From the NCBI GenBank assembly GCA_948474755.1, contig CAOLHI010000962.1, positions 372,001 to 436,000 of the forward strand: a stretch of DNA of 64,000 nucleotides. The letters run 5' to 3'. The position numbers and the translations under genes are program-made. The stretch comes from Ctenosaura bakeri. Taxonomy: Eukaryota > Chordata > Lepidosauria > Squamata > Iguanidae. Shown one piece after another: positions 36,736 to 47,816 of this stretch (the first letter of the stretch is position 1; every line of letters begins with the position of its first letter). The notes beneath the pieces were generated by a model. The model saw only the letters and a program-made list of their open reading frames with translations. It had not been told where the DNA came from and did not search any database.

Positions 36736-37110
36736 TTTCTTTTTTTGGTAGACCACATGGGCTGTAGAGAATTGTTCTGAATGCTTGTCTTCTTTGTGTA
36801 TAATTCTTTTCCTCTGGATGAAAAAATTGGCTTAAACCTGAGTCTTCATAAAAGTGTTGCAAAAAACTTCCTATCTAGGATGGCTTCAATGGTTTGCACT
36901 GAGCTTTATTTTATTCAGTATATTATATGCCTAATTAACTGTTATTAATTGGACATTTTATATACATTTTAATACATTCCAATCTATCTTTTGCAAACTC
37001 TTTTCTTCATCTGAAGCAAAGTGTTCAATAAATTTGAACACATGCGGTAAGAAAACCACAGCCAAAATCTAATGAATGGTGAAACTAGTTCTGTGTGTTC
37101 AAGTAAAGTC
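35801..37110. other. Unassigned, with a (CTTT)n tract at 36679-36745
   Basis: CTTT units run from about 36695, preceded by CCTTCCTTCC and followed by TTTTTTGG; this is a (GAAA)n tract on the minus strand and likely polymorphic. A 149-codon minus-strand frame (36069-36518) is Phe/His/Ser-rich and unrecognised. Confidence 0.6.
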
Positions 37111-37113
37111 TAA

Positions 37114-37609
37114 GGCCCTTTCTGCACCTGGCAATGGGGCAGTGCGTCCTCTCACAGAGGTTGTCTGCACCTTGGACCGGACTAGGAACGGACTGCTTAC
37201 CAGAGATCTGCACCTCAGTCTGCTCCAAAACGTCCCCAAGTGGTCCTTCAGTGTGTTTTCTAAAGACCGCAAAAAACAGGTCTTTATTTTCCTGGAATGC
37301 GCATTGCGTTCCTGCTCCCTTGTGCAGATTCATAGGCTTGCACCAATGCAAGCCTGCGATCTGTGGAGGGTGGGCTTTAGGCGTGGCGAGCTTCAGTGGT
37401 TGGTTGGGACCCATGACCAACCGGAAGCCGCCATTTTGGAAGCCGGAAGCCACCATTTTGGAAGCCAGAGCAGTGTGGATCTACAGACCTCGCACTGCTC
37501 CAATTAGTTGTGCAGAAGGGCTTCAGAGACAGTCCACATTGCTTCAGACCGCAGAAGAAGTGGTAGGTAATGACACGGAGCGATTCCCTCACCTCGTGTG
37601 GAAAGGGCC
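37114..37609 (+). mobile_element. MITE family B, copy B2, with TAA target duplication
   Basis: Starts GGCCCTTTCTGCACCTGG and ends CGTGTGGAAAGGGCC. TAA flanks both sides as a direct repeat (37111-37113 and 37610-37612). The internal hairpin is TAAAGACC (37261-37268) / GGTCTTTA (37279-37286), at the place of the B1 hairpin. A duplicated AGCCACCATTTTGGAAGCC phrase sits near 37430-37465. Apparent ORFs across it on both strands are transposon translations. Confidence 0.92.
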
Positions 37610-37877
37610 TAAGCTTGTCTTTATTGAACAGCAGCCTCTCATATCATTTGGCAAGGTTGTGGTTGAAGGTGTTCCAAAAGAGGTTTGAGAGGTGATATTG
37701 GGTCAGCCATCAACTGTCCAAAAGCAAGAAGTGAAAGATTCTACTGGGTGAATAGAAGTCCTTTGAACTAAGATCAACGAATGAGGCAGGTGCAAAGAAT
37801 GAAAGTACAGCAATAGTATTACCCTGCTTCACTTGAGCCTCTCTGACATTACCTTTTGCAGCTCTAGAGCTGTGTAT

Positions 37878-38079
37878 GTTCATTTCTGCACTACACTGTT
37901 CTAATGCTATTATTTCACTTTCGACATCTGATAGAATCCTGGGATTTGCAGTTTAGGGAGGGACATTTAGAATTCTCAGCCAGAGAGCTCTTTGGCCTCT
38001 GTAAACTACAAGCCACAGAATTCCACAGGATGTTGAAAGTGGAATAATAGCACTAGAACAGTGTAGTGCAGAATCAGCC
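37878..38079. mobile_element. Palindromic MITE family P, with TAT target duplication
   Basis: Starts GTTCATTTCTGCACTACACTG and ends GTGTAGTGCAGAATCAGCC, with full arms including GGATTTGCAGTTTAGGGAGG, and ATTCCACAGGATGTTGAAAG. TAT is a direct repeat at 37875-37877 and 38080-38082. One of the most complete fold-back copies. Confidence 0.92.
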
Positions 38080-38082
38080 TAT

Positions 38083-39192
38083 GTCACACAGGCTACTAGG
38101 TGCCTGTTAAACAAGGCTACTGCTCTCAGGTATGGTAGAAAATGGTCTCCTACTAGCAGAACTGAGGTACTGCCAATCCACTGGGCTTCTATAAATTGAA
38201 TGTTAGAGTGTCATCTTATTATTTGCCTCAGGCAGCCAAATGTCATGGAGTAGGCCTTGTCTGAGTGGTTCACAGGGCCATGGTCAGGGGTTAGAGGAAG
38301 TGGCTTACAAGTGGAAGGAGTCAGGTTCAGTCCCTGACATCTCCAGTGGAAAGGATCTCAAGCAGCACAGAACATCTGTGTGACATGTTTGAGCAGTATT
38401 GACGGTGGTGCTGGAGTAGCTATGACCCATGACCTTAATGCAAAGCTTGGACACATTGTTGCTTCAGACTATAGCCCCAGGACTGTTGTAGTCCAAAGCT
38501 CAGGGCCCCTTTCAGTGTAACACAGATTCCTGTGTTAGTAAAATGTCTTTCTCATGTTCTTTGCCATTGTCAGTTGACACTGTCTCAACTCATTAAAGTA
38601 AGTATCTGGTTTTATCATTTCTGTGTATATGCCTAGAGAGCACTCCAACCACATCATTTTAAATTGGAAAAACAAATACATTAATTAACCTATCCACCCC
38701 CTGCTGGGACACTCAGCAGCTGAAATAACAATGGTTGGCTTGACTTATCTTGAGTAGGCTTGACAGAAGCCAAGGATGTTTTTGCTCTTTCTTTGCTTCA
38801 AAACTGCTGCTAAATAGGTCTAACAAGAAGCATAATGACAACAATGCATGTGTATTTAGGCATTCATACTGGTGCAGATGCTGGGCAGTCGCAAACATCT
38901 ACCTTCAGAGCCTAGGAAAGGTACTTTTTAGACCTTTGGAATCTAGGAACCATCATTAAAAAAAAAGGTAGAGTCTCCAAACTCTGTTCTAGCATTGGAT
39001 AGAATGGGAACTGCTGGGCCATTAGTGGTGACAGAAAAACAAAAATAGGAGGGAGTCATGAAAAGGTAAATAGAACACACATGGATTGTACACAGAATAT
39101 ACATGGAACAGAATGTATGTGGACAGTTATAAGGTGGAAGGCAGAGGATGTTTTGGTTGAAGATAGTGTACACAGGATTGAAACCAAACTAA
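38083..39192. other. Unassigned, with a second-type SINE fragment at about 38290-38370
   Basis: AGTGGCTTACAAGTGGAAGG, GTCAGGTTCAGTCCCTGACA and TCTCCAGTGGAAAGGATCTC match the B-box and core of the SINE at 34853-34996. A scrap CTGTTGTAGTCCAAAGCTC lies near 38483. The rest is unassigned. Confidence 0.5.
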
Positions 39193-39667
39193 TTATAGTA
39201 TTATAGTGTTGGAAGGGACTGCAAGGCCCATCTAGTCTAACCCCCTGACATGCAGGAACACACAACCAAATCACTCCTGAAAGATGCCCATCCAATCTAT
39301 TTTTTAAGACCTCCAAATAGAGGCCAGCACCTCCCTCCCACTCACACAGCAAGGCAATCCATTTTACTATTGAATAACTCTCATATAAAAAAAGGTTCTC
39401 CGTAATGTTTAGGTGGAATCTTTTTTCTTATAATTTGAATCAAGTCTCTGGATAAGCAGCAAACAAGTTTGCTCACTCTTTTACATGGCATCCCTTCAGA
39501 TATTTAAAGAAAGCTGTATGAGTTGTTCCTCATAAGGCTTGGTTTCCAGACCATTGACCATCTCAGTCACCCTTCTCTGGATGTGTTCCTATTTATTAAT
39601 ATCCTTCTTGAACTGTGGTGCCCAGAAAAGCACACAGTGTTTGAGGTGAGGTCTGACCAATGTTTCT
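39193..39667 (-). mobile_element. CR1-like LINE 3' end, antisense
   Basis: Begins with two direct ATTATAGT octamers (39193-39208), the typical octamer repeat at a CR1 3' end. Then GTTGGAAGGGACTGCAAGGC, CATCTAGTCTAACCCCCTGA, AATGTTTAGGTGGAATCTTT, CCTCATAAGGCTTGGTTTCC, TATCCTTCTTGAACTGTGGT and GAGGTCTGACCAATG. All are in CR1 order on the minus strand. 5'-truncated at a short tandem repeat. Non-coding here; the sequence covers the 3' end. Confidence 0.88.
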
Positions 39668-39737
39668 TATCCCATCCCATTCCTATCCCAATGTTTTCCT
39701 ATCCCACCGGTGTTTCCTATCCCAATGTTTCCTACCA
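39661..39737 (+). repeat. Short minisatellite (TGTTTCCTATCCCAA unit)
   Basis: About four to five imperfect copies of a ~15-17 bp unit containing TATCCCA, located exactly where CR1 similarity stops. It may have arisen by slippage at the truncation point. Confidence 0.75.
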
Positions 39738-40023
39738 CATTCAGCAGAGTTTTCTGATGCCCCCCATGCAGTATCTGCAGGGCCAGGATAATATTCATTA
39801 ATCAGTCCTGTGGTGCTTGTACAAATCTGGAGAAATATTAGAGTAGTAGTGTTTTTAAAAATCTCAATGGTAGATATGCCACCTGAAATATGAGTGAGGG
39901 ACAAAATGGACAAAATAACCTGCACTTGATCTGTAGGTGCATTGCTCTCATTTCTTTTGCAAAATCAGGAGGAAGGCAGGTTCATGCAGTGGCTGAAGAA
40001 TTCTCGGTGGAATTTCTTGTGTG

Positions 40024-40074
40024 TGCATGCATGTACATGTGTCCGTGTGTGTGTGTGTATAGATGGGTGGATGG

Positions 40075-40128
<54 letters not shown>
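40024..40128 (+). repeat. (GT)n and (GATA)n microsatellites
   Basis: GTGTGTGTGTGT near 40045-40058, then TAGATGGGTGGATGGAGATA leading into about 13 clean GATA units to 40128. Expected to be highly polymorphic. Confidence 0.95.
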
Positions 40129-43100
40129 TCTGGTTCCACTCTGATTGCCTTATTTCAGTGGTAGCAATTCCAAGTATGACCCATATGAAGACCTCCATCA
40201 TAGGGGTCATCCCAATGATGATACTCCAGTAGGTTGGAAAAGAGAAGCTGGAACATAATTTTGCATGAGTGGATGTTGCAAAGCTGGGGGTAAATATTCT
40301 CACAATCTCTTTTGGGAGAATGTGCAGATGAGAATAGGAGGGGATAGAAGGGAGCAAATGTTGAGAGTGGCCAAGAAATTTCACAGAAGTGTCTGGCAAG
40401 CATCAGTTGTTAGATGTTTTAATGACCTGAAATCCCCTAAATCAATTTCTACATCCTTTAGCATCATTGCCCCTTCATAGTGGAAGCACATCCTGTCTTT
40501 CCTTTTTCATACACTTGCTGTTTCTCATGCACAGCTTTCATGCCATAATTAACTATTAGTCTTAATAACGACCATCCTCTCCATTACATTTTGGAGAGGC
40601 AAGAGCGTTACTGAAACTGGTAGAGCCTCTGAAGTACTCCACTTGTACATCTCAGGCATCAGACTGTGTGATTATGGATCTGAAGAGAAATCAGTTAACC
40701 TATTGATTCTCCCAGCAGAGGGCATTAAACTTACACTGATCCAACCTCAGAAATGATAAATGGAACACCACGGCTGTATCCCATTACTGCAAATATGAAA
40801 GAGCCTACATAGCTGTATGATCCTAGATCTGTAGAGATGGACCCGGCAGTGTATTTTGTACTAATATCAAAAGAGCTCAACTATAGTCAGAGAAACTGTT
40901 TTTTTTTTTAAAGGACATAGGTATTTAAGAAGCCTCTCTAGGCAATCAATTTCCTGAAATTCTTCAGGGCTTTCATATTCCATAACAATAAGCTTCATAA
41001 CCAGAAATCTGTTTAATTTCCTTGTTGTGTTATTTGAACAAGAAGACAGGACAAGGCTTGGGTTATGCTGGGCTGTTTCTACACCTTGGGTAGTCCGTAC
41101 CAGGCAACAAGCCAGGCCACAAACAATCAAGCCACCTGCATCTTGCTAATCCAGAAGATAAACTAGCATTATCTCAGGATGGGCTATAAATACAATATTT
41201 AATAATATTTATTAAGAGTTAAGTGGAGGCTGTGCCACTGTAATTACACTCACCAGAGATTTATAAATATTTAGAGATATGTTGGACCAGCAGCTAGGCT
41301 TCAGTTAAAGCTTCAGTTTTACTGAAATGTACAATTTTACTAAGGCACAAGAAAAACATTTACATTTTGCATTGTTTCTATTCTATTCATCTTAAAAACT
41401 GTACATGCTCCTAGCCTAGCTAGCTGATTACAGGCTACTAAGAAGACCCAAAACTATACAGCAAAATGGCAGTTCCAAAGCTGAGAAGTAAACATCATAG
41501 AAAGCAATGAGTATGGGTAACTTAATTATTAATTAGATGAAAAGCAGCCTCAAGACTGCACATTATGCCTCAATATGTGACCCTGAGGCTGCTTTTCAAG
41601 TACATATTACTCTAAGCATAGTATGGGTAATAAGAATATCACACAGCCATTTGAATGCATCAGTGGTAAGGACTGCAAATTTGTCAAATCAGTTTCTTTG
41701 GGCTTCTTTCTTTCCTACCTCCAGATGTGTCCTGTGAAGAATATCTATTTATGGAGAGAGAAAATCCATACACATTTTTGTGTGGATTTTTCCTCATTAA
41801 AAGATGTATTAACGGTAGAATGCCTCTGACTGATTGAAAATTGTTTTTCTGCAATTTAAAAATGTAGCATAGATTGTGTGGTTGTTCTCTTTTTTATAGT
41901 TTTCACATGTATGCATGTTTTTCTTTTGCTGGACATAATTGCAAGTCTGAAATTATGTGTTCTCTAACTTTCCATGTTTAGTTTGGGAGGTGCAGACTGG
42001 GAAAATCTATAAAAATGTGTATAAGAAAAGTTACATGAATATTATCTTTCTCAAAATATGGAACTCAAAGAAGATTACACATTGCAGGTACCTAAGCGGT
42101 TTGTAACTCCAAGCTCGGCTCTGAATCTGGTGATACTTCCCTCTTGTGTATGCCAGGTTGTATTCCTGTGACCACTGGAAAACTTAAGTTGGTGGTAGGA
42201 AAGAGTCACATTGGTAATTTGTGTAGTTAGATACAGATTGGTATTAAAAGAAGACAGAGACGAGCAACCTGCCATGTAGGAATGGATTATACAGTTCCCA
42301 CCAAGTATAGCTAAATGGTGTCCTCTCCTTTCCGCACATTCAACTATCTGAAGGCATCCTCTCTTCATGGCCTTTTTGCAGACAGGAAATAATAGGGAGC
42401 AGCCAGGCAGGAGCTAGTTGTGTTCCCAAAGCTAACCTTGGGTAGACAACACCATCTTCTTGGACCTTCAAAGAACAACTAAGAGGTCCAGAAGGATGTC
42501 TGTTCCTTCCTGCTCTCAGCAGCAGGAACACAATGGATTGCTGTCTGGCTTTCTCTTGTGCCCTGCTGGAACCCACATGGCTACAGCAGCCATCCCTTTG
42601 ACAGTTGACTGGTTTAGAAGGAGGTTGTTGCAGATGGAGGTTCTAGAATCTGCTTGAAATCAGTGGCTACACCTCTTGCGAAGTGCATCTCACAAGACAG
42701 AGGGCATGCCTGTGGGTTCTACAAGCTTCACATGCCTGGATTGAGACAGCATGCCTTACTTGGGCAGTTCCCCATGTTGCCTGAGGTTTTGTATATTACA
42801 CTGTAAGGATTATTCTAATATGTGAATGGCCGAGTACCTTTGCTTGTATACACATTTTAGCCACAGTCCTTCATCATTTCAACATAGCGTAAATATCTCC
42901 TGATGGAATTATGCTAGTTTAACATTATGCAATCCCCCTCCTGAATACACTATAACTCGACTTATGAGAAATGGTAAATGTGCAAAGCTGTCACCTCATT
43001 GCATAATGTACAGTTTAGAATGCACAGAGGTCACGGAAAATGTACATTGACATGCACAGTTGGTGCATTATTGCATATCTGCAATGATCCCACATGTGGA

Positions 43101-43395
43101 ACTCTGTTCCTGCGACTGTATGCTAGATGCATCCATTCCTTATCATCTAAGAAAGTCACTTTGCATGCTTAGCACAACCTGTGCCTGTATAGGTCACCAA
43201 CAGGATTCTGGTCATTCTCTGCCTTGAGCCAAAGCCTGATAGGTCAGAAAATGAACAGCTGTACATATTCCTGTACTTCCATGCTGCTTTAATTGCACTG
43301 CTTTTAAAAATTAGTTTTTAAAATTACTTTTAATTGCCTTTTAATTGCTTTTATATTGATCCACATTCTATATCACATAGTTATGGAAACATAGC
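40129..43395. other. Unassigned non-coding DNA
   Basis: Over 3 kb with no supportable exon, RNA gene or repeat family. The A/T-rich segment near 41160-41300 (for example AATATTTAATAATATTTATTAAG) is unique-looking. Confidence 0.5.
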
Positions 43396-43398
43396 TAA

Positions 43399-43578
43399 GG
43401 CCAATTCTGTACTAGCCTGTTATAGCGCTATGATTCCATTTGTAACATCTTATGGAATCCTGGGGTTTGCAGTTTTGGGAGGGGCCAAGCGGCCTCTCCT
43501 GAAACTGGAAACCCCAGGATTCCATAGGATGTTGAAAGTGGAATCATAGTGCTATAACAGGCTAGTGTGGAAATGGCC
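43399..43578. mobile_element. Palindromic MITE family P, with TAA target duplication
   Basis: Starts GGCCAATTCTGTACTAGCCTG and ends AGGCTAGTGTGGAAATGGCC. Arms pair through TTATAGCGCTATGATTCC / GGAATCATAGTGCTATAA and GGAATCCTGGGGTTTGCAG / GAAACCCCAGGATTCC (one base inserted). TAA is a direct repeat at 43396-43398 and 43579-43581. Well preserved, therefore relatively young. Confidence 0.95.
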
Positions 43579-43581
43579 TAA

Positions 43582-43911
43582 GTAACATATCCTGGCCTGA
43601 TCTCTCCCAAAAGCTACTTGACCAGACAGCAGCTAGCAACTGGGGCACAAGAGGATGACATTTCCATCATCCACCCACTAGCAAGTGAAACTGTGTCATG
43701 GAATTGTGATGACTTTCCCACTTTCTGGTGGGAAGGGAGTGGAACATTATCCTTCTCACCCCAGTCACCAGATGAATGGACCTCCTTCTCTTGATACAGT
43801 TGCTGCCTAGTATAGTAGGCCTGGTAGGGCATTCACATTCATAGCAATAGTATCATGATCATGACTACATAGTGTTAGGAAATACAGAACATTTACAGAT
43901 CTGTAACTCTA
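43582..43911. other. Unassigned non-coding DNA
   Basis: No supportable feature. Confidence 0.5.
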
Positions 43912-44033
43912 CGTTGTTGTTGTGCACCTTTAAGTCATTTCCAACTTATGGCGACACTAAGGCAAACGTATCGTGGGGTTTTCTGGGGCTGAGAGTGTGC
44001 AACACCCCAAGGTCACCCAGTGGGTTTCCATGA
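43912..44033 (-). mobile_element. tRNA-derived SINE 3' half, antisense
   Basis: CGTTGTTGTTGTGCACCTTT, AAGTCATTTCCAACTTATGG, CGACACTAAGGCAAACGTAT, AGGTCACCCAGTGGGTTTCC. Reverse order of the SINE 3' half, stopping at TTTCCATG where a sense SINE begins. Internal piece missing (the GAACAAATC block is absent). Confidence 0.85.
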
Positions 44034-44408
44034 GAGCCAGCGTAGGTCATTTCCACACCACGCTATTATAGTGCTATTATTCCACTTTCAGCATCCAATA
44101 GAATCCTGGGGTTTGCAGTTTTGGGAGGGTTATTCAGAATTCTCAGCCAGAGAGCTCTTTGGCATCATTAAACTTCATACCGCAGATTTCCACAGGATGT
44201 TGAAAGTGGAATAATAGCACTATAACAGAGTAGAGCAGAAATGGCTACAGTGTACTGGTTTGAGCATTGGGGAATGATGCTGGAGACCTTGCTCAGCTGT
44301 GGAGACCCACTGGGTGACCTTGGGCTTATTACACACTCTCAGACCCAGAAAACCCCATGATAGGTTTGTCTTACGGTCACCATAAGTAGGAAAATGACTT
44401 GAAACCAC

Positions 44409-44439
<31 letters not shown>

Positions 44440-44440
44440 C
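44034..44440 (+). mobile_element. tRNA-derived SINE interrupted by a MITE, with (CAA)n tail
   Basis: Head GAGCCAGCGTA at 44034-44044, then MITE P, then resumption at about 44247 as CAGTGTACTGGTTTGAGCAT. Body GGTGACCTTGGGCTTATTAC, ACCCCATGATAGGTTTGTCT, and tail ATGACTTGAAACCACACAAC running into (CAA)n to 44440. The GAGGAAGGCAAxGGCAA block is deleted. The split falls within the tRNA-like head. Confidence 0.88.
44045..44246. mobile_element. Palindromic MITE family P, inside a SINE head
   Basis: GGTCATTTCCACACCACGCT start, TTATAGTGCTATTATTCCAC, GGTTTGCAGTTTTGGGAGGG, then GATGTTGAAAGTGGAATAAT and GAGCAGAAATGGC at the right. Full fold-back length. The target duplication is not clean (GTA on the left, TAC or ACA on the right depending on the last base). 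Confidence 0.92.
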
Positions 44441-45195
44441 TCTGGGTTACAAAGCCATAACTAAAGTACAGAATGCTAACCATTGTTAATAATTTAATTT
44501 TATTTAATTGTTGATCTCTTGCATGTTTTTAGTTATACTGCACTGATTTTAGCTTGGAGACCGTCTCAACTCCCACTTTTGGGCAAAAGACAAGATGATG
44601 ATGATGACGATGATGACAACGATGATGGTGGGGAAAACTACATTTGTTGAAATTTGGCACATGTGCTGCAATTAAATGACACAAGAATTCAGGGTGGGGA
44701 GTGAGAAGTGATGATGGTGATCCTAGATAGAAAAGTGTCAGGCAATACTTCCAATAGGAATGCTGATTCCATAGGTTGCGCAGTATAAAGTGTGGGTAAT
44801 GCATATAACCTTCACTGAGAAAAAGCAGAAAAGAAAGGAAACTGTATGCAAAGGTAACTTCTATGGCAAGGAAAATAAATGTGTTTATTGATTAAAGAAA
44901 TGAGAGGAAGACACCTGACAGTGAAGAGTAAAAACAAATTAATAAAACAAGATTTTAATCACCATGCCAGAGAAACTGAACAAGCTAGGAAGTGCTAACA
45001 AAAAGCAGTAGAAATGGAAGGATAATTATAGTGCATTCATTTAAAAACTAGAAAAGCAAAGAAAAATCATTTTAATATTGCAGTTCTAGGAACCCTTATG
45101 TGGAAGTTGATTCCCTGCAAATCATGGTTCAAAATAGGATATTAGCAACATATAGTTTCTTTGAAAACAATATTAATAGCTGTTGAAAACTGAAA
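44441..45195. other. Unassigned, with a (GAT)n tract at 44597-44626
   Basis: GATGATGATGATGACGATGATG occupies part of this stretch. No exon or repeat family otherwise. Confidence 0.5.
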
Positions 45196-45380
45196 GCCAG
45201 CGTGGTGTAATGGTTTGAATGTTGGGCTATGACTCTAGAGACTAGAAGACCAGGGTTTGAATCCCTGCCCAGTCAAGTCATCCTCTCTCAGCCTCAGAGG
45301 AAGGCAAAGGCAATCCTCTCTGAACAAATCTTGGCCTCAGGGTTGTCATAACTTGGAATCAACTTGAAGGCACTGAACAA
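45196..45380 (+). mobile_element. tRNA-derived SINE (Sauria type)
   Basis: GCCAGCGTGGTGTAATGGTT, GTTTGAATCCCTGCCCAGTC (B box GTTTGAATCCC), CTCAGCCTCAGAGGAAGGCA, GAACAAATCTTGGCCTCAGG, tail GGAATCAACTTGAAGGCACT. The TGGGTGACCTTGGGC block and part of the 3' middle are deleted. Confidence 0.9.
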
Positions 45381-45764
45381 ATCAAAATAGCAATAGGGAG
45401 TTTTCTTGTAGGGGTGCATAAACCAATTGCCAGAGCTTTTTGATGTCATAAAAGGATTGAACTAATGTACTTTGTAAGCTGCTGTACAGATATTCAGAAT
45501 GAGCTATACTTCTGTGTAGATTTCCAGTGATGGGTACTTCTGATACATGCAGCCCCATCTTAGAAATACATCCCATTGAGTTCAGTGAAGGGCCACCTAA
45601 GCATTCAGGAGATTGCATATATACTCCTTGCAAAGTTGTCAGTATTTAAACTTGTGCCAAAATATGGTGATCCAGAATAATTCAATTCTGTGGCTGTAAG
45701 GCAGTTTTCAGGGTCATGAACAGATCTCTTGATTTGGGGATTCAGATCTGAAGCTGATTCAGGA

Positions 45765-46008
45765 AGGATAAATCCAGATTCAGTCCATTCTGATCCAGAC
45801 CCCATATCCACATTGACTCTTGGGAATCCTAATTTCCTATGCTTCCATTTTGACTTGCATTGGGAAACAAAAATGGCTATAACTTATTATTTTTTTTACA
45901 TTAAAAATAATTTTAAAAATAGCCATTTTGCAAGTTTTGGAAATCAGGATTCTCAAAATTCAATTTGGATTCAGGATCTGGATCAGAATGAATTGAATCA
46001 CATCCAAA
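45765..46008. mobile_element. Fold-back (palindromic) repeat, unclassified
   Basis: Arms: GATTCAGTCCATTCTGATCC starting 45777 pairs with GGATCAGAATGAATTGAATC ending 45999 (22-nt arms, two mismatches). Inside, GGGAATCCTAATTTCC faces GGAAATCAGGATTCTC, and AAAATGGCTAT faces ATAGCCATTTT. Long imperfect hairpin of about 240 bp with an A/T-rich centre. No known terminal motif; a MITE of a type I cannot name. Confidence 0.65.
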
Positions 46009-46021
46009 CATGATTTAGAAA

Positions 46022-46238
46022 GCAGGTGCGGTGTAGTGGTGTGAGTGGTGGGCTAGGACTCAAGGAGACCAGAGGTCAAGTCCCTGCTCAGCCATGGAAG
46101 ACCACTGGGTGACCTTGGGTAAGTCACACTCTCTCAGCCTTTGAGGAAGGCAATGGTACGACTCCAGTGAATAGATCTTGCCAAGCTAACCCTGTGATAG
46201 GGCCACCATAAGTTGGAGCTGACTTGAAAGCACATCAT
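46022..46238 (+). mobile_element. tRNA-derived SINE with target duplication
   Basis: GCAGGTGCGGTGTAGTGGTG head, B box GGTCAAGTCCC, TGGGTGACCTTGGGTAAGTC, TGCCAAGCTAACCCTGTGAT, tail GGAGCTGACTTGAAAGCACAT. Flanked by ATGATTTAGAAA (46010-46021) and ATGATTTGGAGA (46239-46250), a diverged 12-bp target duplication. Adjoins the fold-back element. Confidence 0.92.
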
Positions 46239-46250
46239 ATGATTTGGAGA

Positions 46251-46697
46251 CATGGTAGATTTAGACATTAATCAAACCCAACTTCAGATGGGGTAATTGA
46301 AGGGATTTTGAGGTATACCAAATCTGCTATTTTTCATCAAAAAGTATTGCTGACTACCCAGTCTTTGGCAATTCATTTCACACTTCTTTTGTACTGACAC
46401 TGTCCACTTATAGCATCAATATTCTAAATTTCTTAAAATATGAATTTAAGATATATGATAATAATACAAAAAAATTATACTGAGGACAGTATACATGAAG
46501 AAAGAACACTTTCTTCATCTATATTAACTGACAACCAACTGACAAGATTCAATGAGGTAGCATAAGGAAGTGAATAAAGCATGCTTTATTTATTACCAGC
46601 AGTCCCACTGGTGAGATTCCTCCTGCTGATCCCCCTGCTTCCCCTTAAGACTTTGGTGATCTAGGCTGGTCTTGAAAACATTTCGTCGAGTGTTGTT
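46251..46697. other. Unassigned non-coding DNA
   Basis: No supportable feature. Confidence 0.5.
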
Positions 46698-46700
46698 TAA

Positions 46701-47114
46701 GGCCCTTTTCTCACACTACCTTACATCATCATCTTCCAGTAGCGATCCCAGCAGTGGCTCTGCTGGGAAAGGAGTACAATGGGAGCATTCCCCTCCACAC
46801 CAGCTGGTGTACTGCTGAAGGGAGCACAATGGACATACCTCTTCCTTCTGCAGCACAGCTGGGCACTTTCGCAGGCTGCACTGGGGCAGGAAGCACTCCG
46901 TCACACTTCTGACACTTTCACAAGTCAGGTAACTGTAAGATGGTCACGCAATCATGGATCATTAATCGGGAAATTGTCAATTGTTTAATCCACAATTGTG
47001 CTGCCTGGCAACAGGAGAAGGATGGGACCATGATGATGTCATGCAGAAGTATTGTCGCAGTTCTGATCCTCTCCCGTTCCCATGTCAGGATGGGATGCTC
47101 CTGTGGAAAGGGCC
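46701..47114 (-). mobile_element. MITE family C, copy C1, with TAA target duplication
   Basis: Starts GGCCCTTTTCTCACACTACC and ends CTCCTGTGGAAAGGGCC. TAA is a direct repeat at 46698-46700 and 47115-47117. Interior includes CTTCCTTCTGCAGCACAGCT, GCAGGCTGCACTGGGGCAGG and ATTGTCAATTGTTTAATCC. Related to family A through the GCAGG/CACTGGGGCAGGAAG block but with a different second half. No coding capacity. Confidence 0.9.
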
Positions 47115-47264
47115 TAAGTCTCTTGTGGATTGAGGGTACTGAGAGCTACTGCTGCCATACCCCTTGTTCCTCTTGTATGAGTCTTTCGCTGCTACCTGGC
47201 TGCTTTGACATTTCTTCTTCCCCTTCTCAGGGCAAGTCTGATTGATGCTGCCTCTTTAGACAGT

Positions 47265-47816
47265 GGCCCTTTCCACACACAGTTATTAAGACGGGCCAAT
47301 GCGTGTTGCCACGGAGGTCTTCTGCACCTTGGAGTGGACTAAGTTCGGTTTATTTACCTTCATTCCGCACGTAATTCTGGCTAAATACGCCCCCATCTGG
47401 TGGGAAAGCACGCTATTTGAAAACCGGAAGAAATCAGTTTTCCAATTTTCCAGATTGATCCGATTCTTACTTTCACAGTGGTGCAGACACGTACATTCGC
47501 ACCCATGAGAACTGGTGGTCAGAGGAGGGCTCACAGGAGGGGACTTTCGCACGTACACACATAAGCAATGGCGTACTAAACCATGCAAAAAGAAAAAAAA
47601 GGGCCAATCACAGCCGACGGGGCAGGGTGAGGGGAGTAGCGGGAGTGGCCATGGCGGGGGCAGTGTGGATTCATGACTTTCACTCCTCTGAATCAGAATG
47701 GAACATACGCAGTAGCTGTGTGGAAGGAAATGAGGGAAAGTCTGCCTTCTTTCGAGCCCAGAAAATCCAGTAAGAAACGGCACGAACCAATTCACCAGCC
47801 TTGTGCAGAAAGGGCC
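47265..47816 (+). mobile_element. MITE family B, copy B4
   Basis: Starts GGCCCTTTCCACACACAG and ends GTGCAGAAAGGGCC. It shares GTCTTCTGCACCTTGGAGTG with B1/B2 and a GAAAACCGG..CAGTTTTCC hairpin at the matching place. Longest B copy (552 bp), with an extra segment around AGAAAAAAAAGGGCCAATCA. Flanking 3-mers AGT and ATT differ by one base. A long minus-strand frame across it (47286-47795) is not a gene. Confidence 0.82.

Noticed and set aside
37134..37688. 184-codon plus-strand frame
   Set aside because: Covers MITE B2 and runs into flanking DNA; composition follows the MITE, not a protein family.
40074..40128. CRISPR-like array
   Set aside because: A plain GATA microsatellite; no spacers, and the DNA is eukaryotic.
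47286..47795. 169-codon minus-strand frame
   Set aside because: Entirely inside MITE B4, with no recognisable domain.
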